Assembly: GCA_035567895.1 (NCBI GenBank)
Contig: DATMPC010000090.1
Location: forward strand, 62,001 to 126,000
Origin: Terriglobales bacterium
GTDB lineage: Bacteria > Acidobacteriota > Terriglobia > Terriglobales > Acidobacteriaceae
Length of the DNA stretch: 64,000 nt
Reading direction: 5' to 3'
The translations under genes were made by a program, and so were the position numbers. The notes beneath the pieces are model-generated. The model was not told where the DNA came from. It did no database searches and saw only the letters and a list, made by a program, of their open reading frames with translations. This document shows positions 35,354-45,586 of the stretch, piece after piece; positions within the stretch are counted from its first letter, which is position 1, and each line of letters begins with the position of its first letter.

Positions 35354-38300
35354 CTATTTCACTTCCACCAACATCAGTCTCTGCAATCCCTTCTTTCCCA
35401 TTGCGTCATTGAATGCCGGTAATTCCTTTGAATAGAAATCGTTGAACTCGGACTGAGCTTTCTCTAGCTGTCCGTGCAACAAGTTATAGACTTCGGTTTC
35501 CGATCGCGTGGGCGCGAAGTCAGGATTGCCCGCCACGTCTGCTCCACCGCTGCCCACTTCCGCTCCGAGCCAGACGAATTTCAAATAGAGCTGCAGCGGC
35601 CCGCGAAACGACTTCAGATCGCCCTCTGTCACGGTTCTCTGCAGGAGTTGGTCTTCTATCGCGAGAGCCTTGTCGTCGAGACTCTTGGTTGAGTCAGAGA
35701 GCGCCTTGTCAGCATTGGCTGCTTTCAGCATCTTCTGCAGGTCTTCGAGTTGCTTTCGTGTCCACTCCATCTGGTTGATCATGCGCACCGAAGCGTTTGC
35801 GTCGCTGTAGATCGCCATTGATAGCTTGCTTGCGGCTTCCACGTCGGCGTCGCTGCCGGTGGTGTTCGGGTCCTTGAGGACGGTCAGCTTCTGCGTAAGA
35901 GTTTGGCCATCTGCTACCAGTTTCGCTGTATAAGTGCCCGGCCCGACAAGAGGACCGATCGTCGGTTCCCCGCTCGCGCTGTGCATCACCGACTCCGATT
36001 GGCTGCGCCCGACGCCGTAGTAGTAAACCGGGCGCGATTCCTTGCCCACGAATCGTTTCTCCTCCCAGACATGCGGATTGCCAGCCGGGGCCGTGCGCAG
36101 CGCAACATCGCTGATTGCGGGATAGCGCAAATCCCACCATGCTCGATTAATGCCCGCTAGATTCGCAGCCTTGAGCGTACGAATGGTCTTGCCATCGGCA
36201 CCTTCGATCGTTATCTCAATCTTCTTTGCCGGCTGCTTGAGGAAGTAGTTGATCGAGGCGCCGTAAGGCGGATTTTCGCCTTCCACTCCTTCGGCCATTT
36301 CGCGATGGAAGGTCTCGCGAAAGCGATACGCGGGACGCGGTGCGAACAAGTGCACGGATGCGTTGCGCGCGCTGTCGTCGAATTGCTCGAGCGGCGTGAG
36401 ATCGTCGAGGATCCAGAAGCCGCGTCCGTACGTGCCGACTACGAGATCCTTGAAGTGTTCCTGGACTGTAATCCAGTGCACAGGAGCGTGCGGCAAGTTG
36501 CTCTGTAACGGTTGCCAGTGATCGCCGTCGTCGAAGGAAACGTAGAGCGCATTTTCAGTTCCGGCGTATAACAATCCGCGGCGCACTGGATCTTCCTGAA
36601 TGGCTTCCGTGTAGCTGAGTGGTGACTTCGGGATGCCGTTCACGATCAGCCTCCACGTCTTGCCGTAGTCCGAAGTCTTGTAAAGATATGGATCGCGAAT
36701 GTTGACCTGGTGTCCATCGACGGCTATGTAACAGGTACCCGGGTCGTGCTTCGAGGGAATCACTGCATCGACGGTCATCTTCGGCGGCATGCCTTTCGGT
36801 GTCACGTTGGTCCAGTGTGAGCCGCCGTCACGCGTCACCTGCACTACGCCATCGTTGGTGCCGGCCCAGATTTGTCCTTTCTCAACAGGGGATTCGGCGA
36901 GCGAGAAAACAACGCCTGCGTATTCGACGCTAAGATTGTCTACCGTGAGCCCGCCCGAGTCGCCATGCATGCTCGGGTCGTTGAGTGTCACATCGGGACT
37001 GATCGTCTGCCACGTTTGCCCGCCGTCTGACGTCTTATGCACAAACTGGCTCCCGACGTACACCGTGTTGTGATCGTGCGGCGAGATCGCGATGGGATAC
37101 GTCCAGTTCATCCGTATCTTCACTTGGCCGGCATTGGCGCCCATAGTGCGATCGGGCCACACGCTCACCGAGTGAGCATGCCCAGTGCGCAGATCGAAGC
37201 GCTCGGTAACACCTGCGTAGCATCCCGCCCAGACGATGTTCGGATCTACAGGGTCAGGCGTGTTCCAACCCGTCTCGCATCCACCGCTGGTTGTCCAGTC
37301 AGCAGCGGGGATACTGTTCGAGCCGAGATCATTGCTGGGCCCGCGCATTGAGGGCCCATCCTGCGTCTGGCCAAACACGTAATAAGGAATTCTCGTGTCG
37401 GTAGCGGCGTGATAGATCTGCGCGATTGGCAGCCGAACCAAGGTCCACTCTTTACCGCGGACAGTGGAGATCATCACGCCGCCATCGTTGCCGATCATCA
37501 TGCGGTTGGGATTCTGCGGGTCCGACCACATGTCGTGATTGTCGCCACCCCAACGCACGAGGTCCGCGGTTTGGCCGCCGTCATAAGTGACCCCCATGCT
37601 GTTCGAGGGAAAGTAAATTTCGTTTTCATTATCCGGCATCACCAGCATGCGCGTGTAGTAATGCGGACGCTCATTGAGCAGGCGACTGTTGTTCGCGAGC
37701 TTCCAATTGTCGCCGCCATCGTCACTGCGCCAGAAGGAGCCACGCTGCCCCGTCTCGATCAGCGCATACACACGATTGGAATCGTTAGGCGCAACCGCAA
37801 CGGCGATCTTCCCCAGCGGCGAATCAGGCAGACCGTGCGCCGTGATTCGCTTCCACGTGTTACCGCCGTCATGGGTGACAAACACTCCGCTGCCCGGACC
37901 ACCACTGTTTCGGCCCCAAGTTTTGATATCGATCTGCCAGGTTCCGGCGAACAGAGTGTTGGAGTCCTTCGAATCCATCGATAGATCCGAGGCGCCGGTG
38001 TTCTCGTCGACGAAGAGCACGCGCTCCCAGTTCTTGCCGCCGTCTTTTGTGCGGTAGACGCCGCGCTCAGCCTGAGGTCCATAACAAGTACCGAGAGCAG
38101 CGACGAAGACCACTTCGGGATTGTGCGGATCGATGATGACGCGCCCAATACGCCCAGTAGCGTCGAGCCCCATATGCTGCCACGTCTTGCCGCCGTCAGT
38201 GGACTTATACACACCGTTGCCGATCGAGACATTGCTGCGGATGAAGGTCTCGCCGGTACCTACCCAAACGATGCTGTGATTCGAAGGGGCAATCGCGATC

Positions 38301-38707
38301 GAACCGATCGACTGCACCGGTTGCTTGTCGAATACGGGATGCCAATTGAATCCGGCATCCGACGACTTCCATACACCCCCTGAAGCAGCGCCAGCGTAGT
38401 AGACATTCGAATTGCCTGGCTCTCCCACTACAGCGCTAACACGATTGCCTGGAGGTCCAATAAAGCGATATTGCAAATGCGCAAACGGAGATTGCGGCTC
38501 GGCACCCGCAGCGTTGATCGGGGAGGCGGCAGATTCTGGCCCGGTGGCCGCATGACTCTCCGGCCCAGCTCCGGCTTTCTTGCTCTCCTGCTTTGAAGAG
38601 GTCGCCGCTTTCTTCTGCTGCGCTGCTGTGGATTGGGAACTGAAGATGAATGTGATCAGAAGACAACTGAGAACAGCGAAACAACGGGAAGCCAGCTTCG
38701 TAGCCAA
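35354..38707 (-). CDS. Secreted BNR/sortilin-like beta-propeller protein
   Basis: A 1117-residue exported protein. Signal peptide at residues 1-29 (CFAVLSCLLITFIFSSQSTA), then a Ser/Ala/Lys-rich spacer and two beta-propeller blocks. Asp-box/BNR-type repeats (SSDAGFNWHPVF, STDGGKTWQHMG, KDGGKNWERV, THDGGNTWKRI, TSDGGQTWQTI, TRDGGSHWTNV) recur to about residue 770. The C-terminal ~300 residues are a different, non-repeat domain (VGPGTYTAKLVADGQTLTQKL). Such proteins are common in acidobacteria and called glycosyl hydrolase or VPS10-like, but no catalytic residues are shown here. TTG start with GAGGTGAAGA upstream. Confidence 0.88.
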   Translation of the reverse strand: MATKLASRCFAVLSCLLITFIFSSQSTAAQQKKAATSSKQESKKAGAGPESHAATGPESAASPINAAGAEPQSPFAHLQYRFIGPPGNRVSAVVGEPGNSNVYYAGAASGGVWKSSDAGFNWHPVFDKQPVQSIGSIAIAPSNHSIVWVGTGETFIRSNVSIGNGVYKSTDGGKTWQHMGLDATGRIGRVIIDPHNPEVVFVAALGTCYGPQAERGVYRTKDGGKNWERVLFVDENTGASDLSMDSKDSNTLFAGTWQIDIKTWGRNSGGPGSGVFVTHDGGNTWKRITAHGLPDSPLGKIAVAVAPNDSNRVYALIETGQRGSFWRSDDGGDNWKLANNSRLLNERPHYYTRMLVMPDNENEIYFPSNSMGVTYDGGQTADLVRWGGDNHDMWSDPQNPNRMMIGNDGGVMISTVRGKEWTLVRLPIAQIYHAATDTRIPYYVFGQTQDGPSMRGPSNDLGSNSIPAADWTTSGGCETGWNTPDPVDPNIVWAGCYAGVTERFDLRTGHAHSVSVWPDRTMGANAGQVKIRMNWTYPIAISPHDHNTVYVGSQFVHKTSDGGQTWQTISPDVTLNDPSMHGDSGGLTVDNLSVEYAGVVFSLAESPVEKGQIWAGTNDGVVQVTRDGGSHWTNVTPKGMPPKMTVDAVIPSKHDPGTCYIAVDGHQVNIRDPYLYKTSDYGKTWRLIVNGIPKSPLSYTEAIQEDPVRRGLLYAGTENALYVSFDDGDHWQPLQSNLPHAPVHWITVQEHFKDLVVGTYGRGFWILDDLTPLEQFDDSARNASVHLFAPRPAYRFRETFHREMAEGVEGENPPYGASINYFLKQPAKKIEITIEGADGKTIRTLKAANLAGINRAWWDLRYPAISDVALRTAPAGNPHVWEEKRFVGKESRPVYYYGVGRSQSESVMHSASGEPTIGPLVGPGTYTAKLVADGQTLTQKLTVLKDPNTTGSDADVEAASKLSMAIYSDANASVRMINQMEWTRKQLEDLQKMLKAANADKALSDSTKSLDDKALAIEDQLLQRTVTEGDLKSFRGPLQLYLKFVWLGAEVGSGGADVAGNPDFAPTRSETEVYNLLHGQLEKAQSEFNDFYSKELPAFNDAMGKKGLQRLMLVEVK

Positions 38708-39125
38708 TCTTCACCTCGTCGCGAGAATGTGGGACGAAATAATTCCTGCAAATACTATCGCGTGGCTTTGGAGACTGTCGATTGCCGCCAACCCGTGGCT
38801 CTTCGATGTATCGGGCAAGCCTGATGTGCCAGTGAATGTTCTGATCCAAGAAAAGTGTTTTGGGACAAAGCGACGAGTTACTCGTATCTGCATACGAACT
38901 ACGGCTACGAAAACACGTACCTTTACATACACCAATACCAAAAATCAGATTGTCGATAGCTGCTGCTCGGCCTCTCGAACCAATAAAACTTCATCGGATC
39001 ACTAGCAAAATCAACTCATCACTTATTTCTGGTTAACGGTCCCATATTGGGATGAGTTGCATCTCTTTTGTCCCAGTGGAGACAGGACTGCAAAGAGCAG
39101 ACGTTTCAATCTTTCAGGAGGAAGT
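38708..39125. other. Divergent promoter region with a hairpin
   Basis: 418 bp between divergent BNR and Oar-like genes. A perfect 9-bp inverted repeat, CAACTCATC at 39012-39020 and GATGAGTTG at 39051-39059, encloses a small CCCATATTGGG palindrome at 39041-39051. This could be an operator or leader hairpin for the receptor gene. No coding frame is credible. Confidence 0.5.
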
Positions 39126-42100
39126 ATGTTCGTCAATCTTGTCCGTCGGCTGCTGGGATTAGCGATACTCGTCGCTGCTCTTGCAGGAAGCTCAGTAGCA
39201 GACGAAGTTTATGCCCGCATTCGCGGTTTAGTTACCGACCAAACCGGCGCTGCGGTCGCCGGAGCCACTGTGACAGCTCGCAATGTTGCTACCGGCGCGG
39301 AAAAAACCACGGTGAGCCAGAGCAATGGAAGTTACGAATTCTTGAATCTTCCAGTCGGCTCTTACACCGTCAAGGCAACTGCGACAGGTTTTAAGACCTA
39401 TCAGAGCACTCAAATTCCGCTGGCTGTGAACCAGATCTACAACCTGCCAGTGCAGATGGCGATTGGTGCAGTTGCCGAGACCGTTGAAGTGTCTGCTGAC
39501 ACCATCCAGGTCGAAACCACAAGCAACCAGATTCAACAGGTGATCGGCCAAAAGCAAATCGTTGACTTGCCCTTGATCAACCGCAACTGGACGTCATTGG
39601 AGCAGGTCATCCCCGGCGTAGTAGCCGCTTCGGACCGTTTTGGAACATTTGCCGTGAACGGCAGCCAATCCACTCAGAGCAGCTTCCTGATCAACGGTGT
39701 CGACGCGAACGACCTTCCGTTGAACACGCCTCTTATTATTCCCAGCCCAGACGCGCTGGGTGAGTTCAACCTCATCACCAATACCATCAATCCCGAGTAT
39801 GGTCGCAACTCCGGCGGCATTGTGAATACGGTTATCAAGAACGGAACCAACGGGTTCCACGGAGATGCCTTCGAGTTTTATCGCGACACATTCCTGAACA
39901 CGCACAACTTTTTTCAGAAGACCGCTCCACAGTTTCACCAGAATCTCTTCGGAGGAACGCTGGGCGGCCCCATCATTAAAGACAAGACGTTTTTCTTCAT
40001 CTCTTATCAGGGCAACCGCAACAGGCAGCCTGAACCCGGCAGCGTGAACTCCGTAACCGTCTTCACGACGCCACAGCGTACGGGCGATTTCTCAGCTGCT
40101 GCGAAGACTCCCGGCGCCTGTCCATTCGGAACCAAGGTCTCTCCGTTTGCGCTTACCGGAGAGAGCGGAGCGGTGTTTCCCGCGGGCACGCCATACTGCA
40201 CGATTTTCCCGACAGGGCACATTCCAACTTCAGACTTCAATTCGATTTCTGCGAATCTCCTGAAGACGTTCGTGCCCGCGGCGAACTTTGGCGCGAATCA
40301 GTTTTCTTTTAATCCAACACGGTTTGCTGTTCAGGATCAGGGAATCGCCCGCATTGACCATACGTTCGGTCCATCCGATCAGATATGGGGTGTGGCGTTC
40401 TTCAACCACGCACCTAACTCAGAGGATCTTCCTTTTACTGGAGCCACGCTGCCTGGGTTTGGCGATACCAACAAAAGCGACTCCAAGCAGTTCATCGTAG
40501 ATTGGAATCACACTTTCAACCCGAACACGCTTAACGAATTTCGTCTTGGCTTCACGCGCCTGAACTTCGTATCAACATTTCCCCAGAACCCGGTCGCTCC
40601 ATCGACACTTGGGTTTGCAGTCAATCCGCAGTTAACTTCTGGTCAAGGAATTCCGCGAATCACCGTTACGGGTCTTTTCAATTTGGGATTCAGCAGCAAT
40701 GGACCTCAGCCCAGGATTGATCAAACCTATGAGATTACTGACAACTTCTCGAAGGTGATCGGAAATCATTCCCTCAAATTTGGATTTGATGGCCGCCGCT
40801 TCGATGTCAACAATCCATTTTCTTCACGGAATAATGGCCAATTCACTTTCAACTCGTCCGCTTTCAACAGCACGGGAATTGCTGGAGCGGATTTTCTGCT
40901 CGGTATTCCGTCGAGTTATAACCAGACTGCCGGCGGACTGATTCTCGCTCGGGCTTATGAGAGCTACTCCTATGCACAGGATAGCTGGAAGGTTCGTCCG
41001 AATTTGATCGTAAATTACGGCGCAGGGTGGCAAATCGACACGCCTCTCGACAACAATCAGTTCAACGGACTCGCCATTAACTGCTTCCGCCCGGGTGAGC
41101 AATCGAAGGTATTTCCGACGGCCCCTTTGGGACTCGTTTACCCAGGAGATCCAACCTGCAATCGCGCCGGCGGATATGAGACCAAGTGGGGCCACATCGG
41201 GCCACGAGCGGGATTTGTGTATGCGCCGAACCTCGGCTTCTTGTCGGGAGAAGGGGGAAACAAGCTCTCGATTCGCGCGGGATGGGGCTTGTACTTCAAC
41301 CGCACAGAAGAAGAGGGAGCGCTGCAGAACCTTGGAGCGCCGCCGTTCGGCCTCTCGTCGGCAGGCGCTGCAGATGTGGGCGGACATCCCAGCTTCGCGA
41401 ATCCGTTCCAGGACATCTCCGGTAACGCCGCGAAGAGCGTAACGAACAAGTTCCCCTTTGTTGCCCCGGCTCCCGGGACTCCGTTCGATTTCACGAATGT
41501 GGAACCTTTCTCTATCAACGTCATCGATCAGAAGTTAAGCGCTCCGTACGCGATGAACTATAACTTGGTCATTCAGCGTGAGCTGCCGGCCAATATGGTT
41601 CTCAGCCTCGGGTACATCGGATCACAGGCCCGACATCTTCTGCGCAGCTACGACGCGAACTCGGTTACCTTGGCAGGCGCGCAGCAATGCGCAGCGAATC
41701 CAACTTGTGCCAATGATCCGTCCTTCAAGTCCGCGTTCCCGAACCTTTCCCCCTTCCCTGGAGACATCTACGAAGGCTTGGGAATTCAGGCTACAACTGG
41801 AAAATCGGGCTATAACTCGTTTCAGACAAGCCTGAATAAAGGCTTCACGCACGGCTTGTCCTTCCTGCTCAGCTATACCTGGAGCCATTCGATTGACGAT
41901 GGCTCCGGCCTCGAGGACAGCGGCTTTAACCTGCGCGGCACGAATGTTCTAATTCCTGGCCTCAACGTGGGGGATTCGTCCTTCGACGCGCGGCACCGAT
42001 TTGTAGCGAGTTATAGCTACCTGCTTCCCAATCTGCATAACAGCTTTAACTGGCTGCCCTCCATGGCCTTCGGCGGCTGGCAGCTCACGGGAATCACGAC

Positions 42101-42578
42101 ACTACAAACTGGATTCCCGATAAACCTCGGTGATACCGGGCTCACGTCGCTGACCTGTGATGCCAATACCTTCTACGCGTGCCCTGACTCGCCAAATCAA
42201 ATTGGTCCGCTGCACCATCTTGATATCAGGACTTCGAGCATTGGTGGCGTCAATAACTTCTTCTTTGATCCATCAGCGTTCGCCGTGGCAGCTCCGGGAA
42301 CGTTCGGTAACGTCCGGCGAAACTCGATTCATGGACCAGGATTGAACAACACCGATTTTGCTATCCTCAAGAACACGCCGATTGGCGGGAGCGATTCTCC
42401 TCGTTACGTCCAGCTGCGTCTTGAGGCCTTCAACCTCTTCAATCACACTCAGTTCTGCACAAACACCAGTTGCGTGGACGGCGATATCCAGGATGCAGGA
42501 GCTGGCGGAACCTTCGGTAAGATCAGCGCTGCTCAGCCTGGACGTCTGGTGCAATTGGGAGCGAAGATTTACTTCTGA
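39126..42578 (+). CDS. Oar-like TonB-dependent receptor-type outer-membrane protein
   Basis: A 1150-residue outer-membrane protein. Signal peptide about 1-25 (LLGLAILVAALAGSSVADEV), then a carboxypeptidase-regulatory-like domain (IRGLVTDQTGAAVAGATVTA) to about residue 105. A plug-like region follows (INRNWTSLEQVIPGV, NTVIKNGTNGFHGDAFEFY) and a long beta-barrel ends in LVQLGAKIYF with the terminal aromatic typical of barrels. Members of this acidobacterial family are thought to import or bind large substrates. The frame is open from 39057, but the ATG at 39126 has CAGGAGGAAG upstream. A strong terminator follows. Confidence 0.93.
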   Translation: MFVNLVRRLLGLAILVAALAGSSVADEVYARIRGLVTDQTGAAVAGATVTARNVATGAEKTTVSQSNGSYEFLNLPVGSYTVKATATGFKTYQSTQIPLAVNQIYNLPVQMAIGAVAETVEVSADTIQVETTSNQIQQVIGQKQIVDLPLINRNWTSLEQVIPGVVAASDRFGTFAVNGSQSTQSSFLINGVDANDLPLNTPLIIPSPDALGEFNLITNTINPEYGRNSGGIVNTVIKNGTNGFHGDAFEFYRDTFLNTHNFFQKTAPQFHQNLFGGTLGGPIIKDKTFFFISYQGNRNRQPEPGSVNSVTVFTTPQRTGDFSAAAKTPGACPFGTKVSPFALTGESGAVFPAGTPYCTIFPTGHIPTSDFNSISANLLKTFVPAANFGANQFSFNPTRFAVQDQGIARIDHTFGPSDQIWGVAFFNHAPNSEDLPFTGATLPGFGDTNKSDSKQFIVDWNHTFNPNTLNEFRLGFTRLNFVSTFPQNPVAPSTLGFAVNPQLTSGQGIPRITVTGLFNLGFSSNGPQPRIDQTYEITDNFSKVIGNHSLKFGFDGRRFDVNNPFSSRNNGQFTFNSSAFNSTGIAGADFLLGIPSSYNQTAGGLILARAYESYSYAQDSWKVRPNLIVNYGAGWQIDTPLDNNQFNGLAINCFRPGEQSKVFPTAPLGLVYPGDPTCNRAGGYETKWGHIGPRAGFVYAPNLGFLSGEGGNKLSIRAGWGLYFNRTEEEGALQNLGAPPFGLSSAGAADVGGHPSFANPFQDISGNAAKSVTNKFPFVAPAPGTPFDFTNVEPFSINVIDQKLSAPYAMNYNLVIQRELPANMVLSLGYIGSQARHLLRSYDANSVTLAGAQQCAANPTCANDPSFKSAFPNLSPFPGDIYEGLGIQATTGKSGYNSFQTSLNKGFTHGLSFLLSYTWSHSIDDGSGLEDSGFNLRGTNVLIPGLNVGDSSFDARHRFVASYSYLLPNLHNSFNWLPSMAFGGWQLTGITTLQTGFPINLGDTGLTSLTCDANTFYACPDSPNQIGPLHHLDIRTSSIGGVNNFFFDPSAFAVAAPGTFGNVRRNSIHGPGLNNTDFAILKNTPIGGSDSPRYVQLRLEAFNLFNHTQFCTNTSCVDGDIQDAGAGGTFGKISAAQPGRLVQLGAKIYF

Positions 42579-42606
42579 TTCCTAGCTCGCGGTAATAATC
42601 TAGCTG

Positions 42607-42637
42607 ATGGGGGAGAGCGATCTCCCTCATGTTTTTT
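42607..42637 (+). terminator. Rho-independent terminator after the Oar-like receptor
   Basis: Stem ATGGGGGAGA / TCTCCCTCAT with GCGA loop, then G and TTTTTT. Confidence 0.85.
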
Positions 42638-42659
42638 CCCGCAAGTTTTTCTGGCGCTA

Positions 42660-44201
42660 TTACCACGCAGCGACCCAGGACGCCAACTGCTCCGGATCGG
42701 CAATAGTTCCACGGAGCATTCCTTCCAGCATTGCGTGCAAGATCAAGCTGTTCTCAGGTTGGTCGATGCTGATTCTCTGAGTCTGTTCTGGAAAGTGCAC
42801 CATGAGTACGGGCCTGTTGTCGAAGAAACTGTTCGATGCTCGCTCGTCCTCCTGCGTCCAGATGGCGGAGTTCTTCCACATCGGTACTCGCCAGGAGTGA
42901 TCGGAGCACACCACAACCGTCGTCCTCGCCGCCGGAGTGGTCGATGAGACTGCTTCAAGTAGCTGCCCAAGGTAGTGGTCCGCGAGTGCTAGGTTGTCCA
43001 GGTAGGATCCACCTTTCCTAAATTGATGCGTGCTTCGGTCGTACACTCCGGGCGGGTGAGGAACTGCAAGGTGGAGGAACACAAAGCCGATTTGTTCGTC
43101 GCGTATCAGCGCGAGGGCCGGAGCTATTAAATCTCGAGCGTCGCGGAGATGGAACTCAGTCGCGCTGGGATCGGCTGAGGGTTGATGTCGAAACCGCCGG
43201 ATCGAGTTCGCAACCGGGGCCAGCGCATTCTGCAGCGGCGATCTCTGGGCGGACATGTGGGAGTAGAGATAAGACGGAGTGAACTGGTCGGGAAGCCAGT
43301 CGCACGAGTCCAGTACCGTCGACAGCAAACGGCAGTAAGGATTCGACCAGCCAGCGACTCCGGTAGTCCAGCCATTGCGCTGCGCCTCGGCGAAGATGGT
43401 CTGCTGAGGATCAAGTTGCTGCAAATGCGAAGATTCTTCAAGCTGGATAAGCGCGCTGCCATCCAACGTGCTACGCAAGTTTCGAATCTGCCTGCCAATC
43501 AGCAATGAGGGCACAACTCGTGCTGTGTAGTAGCCCACGGGGCCGAGCTGTGAAAACGAAGTGCTCCTGTCGCGAAGCCAATCGAAATTAGGAAGGCGTA
43601 AGGAGGAATTCCGGGATTCAAACGTCTGGGCGTACGACAGTTCATCGAAGAGGATCCACACGATCCGTCGGAGTGGGATGTTGGTACCGGTTGGTTTCCG
43701 GAAGGCAAGTTGGTCGCTGCTCTGCCGATGAAGCGCTATGAACAGCAATTGCGGAATGATCCAAATGGCACAGAGTCCGATGAGTGCCAATGCCAATCGA
43801 AACCCACGCACCAGAACTTTGTACTTGAGGGGACTCCAATATCTCGTCAGGCATACCGGCAGCACCATGCCTCCGGCGAGTACGGCGGAATTGGGAGTAA
43901 GTCTGTGAACTTCGGCAAGCTTAGCGATGGAACTCACCGCAGCGCTGATGGCAACGAACATCAGTGCTACCCAAACATAACGACCGTTTGTGTCTCCATC
44001 TCCACGTGAAGCAAGCGTGATCACGAGCGTGGAGATGGCTGCCAGAGCCACGACATCAATGAGGATTCCCGAAGTGACACTTGTGACCGGCAATACTGAG
44101 AAATAAATGGCAACGTGATTCGGAGAAACCTGCGGCCAGATGTAAGACAGCAAGACAAGAATGGCGATACCGCATCCTTCCAGAAGGTATTTCACCTTCA
44201 T
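42660..44201 (-). CDS. Membrane sulfatase/phosphoethanolamine-transferase-fold enzyme
   Basis: A 513-residue protein with about five membrane helices in residues 1-155, then an alkaline-phosphatase-superfamily (sulfatase-like) domain. It starts VWILFDELSYAQTFE (metal-ligand D186) and continues with PNFDWL and the putative nucleophile region GYYTARVVPSLLIG, where T replaces the Cys/Ser of sulfatases. HLAVPHPPGVYD and VVVCSDHSWR supply further metal ligands. The Thr nucleophile and membrane anchor favour transfer of a phospho-group to envelope polymers, but the substrate is unknown. It is downstream of a methyltransferase (2 bp gap) in a three-gene operon. Confidence 0.82.
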   Translation of the reverse strand: MKVKYLLEGCGIAILVLLSYIWPQVSPNHVAIYFSVLPVTSVTSGILIDVVALAAISTLVITLASRGDGDTNGRYVWVALMFVAISAAVSSIAKLAEVHRLTPNSAVLAGGMVLPVCLTRYWSPLKYKVLVRGFRLALALIGLCAIWIIPQLLFIALHRQSSDQLAFRKPTGTNIPLRRIVWILFDELSYAQTFESRNSSLRLPNFDWLRDRSTSFSQLGPVGYYTARVVPSLLIGRQIRNLRSTLDGSALIQLEESSHLQQLDPQQTIFAEAQRNGWTTGVAGWSNPYCRLLSTVLDSCDWLPDQFTPSYLYSHMSAQRSPLQNALAPVANSIRRFRHQPSADPSATEFHLRDARDLIAPALALIRDEQIGFVFLHLAVPHPPGVYDRSTHQFRKGGSYLDNLALADHYLGQLLEAVSSTTPAARTTVVVCSDHSWRVPMWKNSAIWTQEDERASNSFFDNRPVLMVHFPEQTQRISIDQPENSLILHAMLEGMLRGTIADPEQLASWVAAW

Positions 44202-44203
44202 TG

Positions 44204-45586
44204 TCAGCGGTTCCGTCGAAGTAAAAACAGGATGCGGCCGTTGCTAAGCAGCTTGCGGGAAATCAGCACAAACTCCTGAGAGAAGCTGCGCAGAAATACG
44301 TGTTCATCGAGCCCGGCATAAAGATGCTCGCGTTCACGGCACAGTTCGCGAAAGCGGACGTCTGTCGCCGGTATCCACTCCACCACCGCCCAGCGGGTCG
44401 TGAGTTCCGCAGTAAGCCGCGCGATCTCCTCAATCGGAATTTGATCTGTGAGCAGTAGGTGATGAATAACGCCGAGCATCAAGACGCAGTCAAAGCGTCC
44501 GCGAGCGCGTTCCAACAGCGACCTCGACTCCGCATTGCGCCACCCGAGCGCTGGAGTTGGCCGGGCAACGTCGGCGACCACGGGCAAGATAGGCAAGTGG
44601 TCCGCCGCCGCTAGTCGCCAGTTCGATTCGGAAGCGGCAACATCTGTGTCCCAGGAGACAACCTGCGCTCCAGCCCGTGCCGCGAGCCGAGAGTACTCTC
44701 CCGTATTGGATCCGATATCCAGGACGTGACCTGGCCTGGCCGTTTCCAGGACACGCTCTACAAACTCGCGCTTATGTGCCCGGTCTTCGACTGTGTAGTG
44801 ATCGGCAACCTGCTCATATCGGCTCCAATTCGATTCTGAGGACGGTGGAGCGAGCTTGTGTAAATGCGTTCGTAGCTGTTTGATCTTCTGGCTTTGCACC
44901 GACAGTGCGATGTCGGAACGTAGCCTGATTTTCCGAGATGACCGCAGGCCCTTCCTCCGTTCCAAAAGGTGCGGCAGGGTTACTTGTGAAAAGATAGGCG
45001 TGCGAAAACGCGACCGTGCTGAAAGATGCGGGTATAGCTCGCCCGGCTCATAACCATCGCGATGCACCAAGCTCAAGGCCAAGGGCCAGCCCAGGTACTT
45101 GAACGCCGCGAGTGGAAGCAGGAACGTACGGACAAACTGTCCATACGCTAACCACAAAGGATCCTCGAGATCGCGAGGCTCGGTCGAGAGCACGTCTACA
45201 AAAACGGGACTGCTTCCGCGAAAGAGCACATTCAATGGCGATGCATCTTTCAACACGCGTCCCAGTGACAGTTGCTGTTCGGCGAAGTCGAGCGTTAGTT
45301 CGCCGGCGCTGATCCATTGACCGGGCGTCCACTCCCACGGATATGTTGGGAAGAACACCCGTTCGTGTTCAAGCTCCAGTTCTTCGCCGGGCGCTCCCCT
45401 CAAGACGCGCGTCTCAACCAATCTGCCACCAGCAACCCAGGACTTGGCTACTTCGGAACGGAGGAATCTCAGACAGTCTTCTGCGAACTCCCGCCTCACA
45501 GTTCGCAGAACGCGGTCTCCAGAAATTCTTAGCGAGCCGGCGGGATCACGAAACGTCGCGGTGGAGTGCGACGTCAACGACGTCAT
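44204..45586 (-). CDS. Class I SAM methyltransferase, NoeA-like
   Basis: A 460-residue protein. The N-terminal ~250 residues resemble a kinase-like or accessory domain seen in nodulation-protein NoeA-type methyltransferases (FVDVLSTEPRDLEDPLWLAYGQF). The C-terminal half is a Rossmann methyltransferase with SAM motif HVLDIGSNTGEYS (about 287-299) and MLGVIHHLLLTDQIP. The N-terminus overlaps the upstream small membrane gene by 4 bp, and the sulfatase-fold gene follows after 2 bp. An envelope- or polysaccharide-modifying unit is inferred. The methyl acceptor is unknown. Confidence 0.85.
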   Translation of the reverse strand: MTSLTSHSTATFRDPAGSLRISGDRVLRTVRREFAEDCLRFLRSEVAKSWVAGGRLVETRVLRGAPGEELELEHERVFFPTYPWEWTPGQWISAGELTLDFAEQQLSLGRVLKDASPLNVLFRGSSPVFVDVLSTEPRDLEDPLWLAYGQFVRTFLLPLAAFKYLGWPLALSLVHRDGYEPGELYPHLSARSRFRTPIFSQVTLPHLLERRKGLRSSRKIRLRSDIALSVQSQKIKQLRTHLHKLAPPSSESNWSRYEQVADHYTVEDRAHKREFVERVLETARPGHVLDIGSNTGEYSRLAARAGAQVVSWDTDVAASESNWRLAAADHLPILPVVADVARPTPALGWRNAESRSLLERARGRFDCVLMLGVIHHLLLTDQIPIEEIARLTAELTTRWAVVEWIPATDVRFRELCREREHLYAGLDEHVFLRSFSQEFVLISRKLLSNGRILFLLRRNR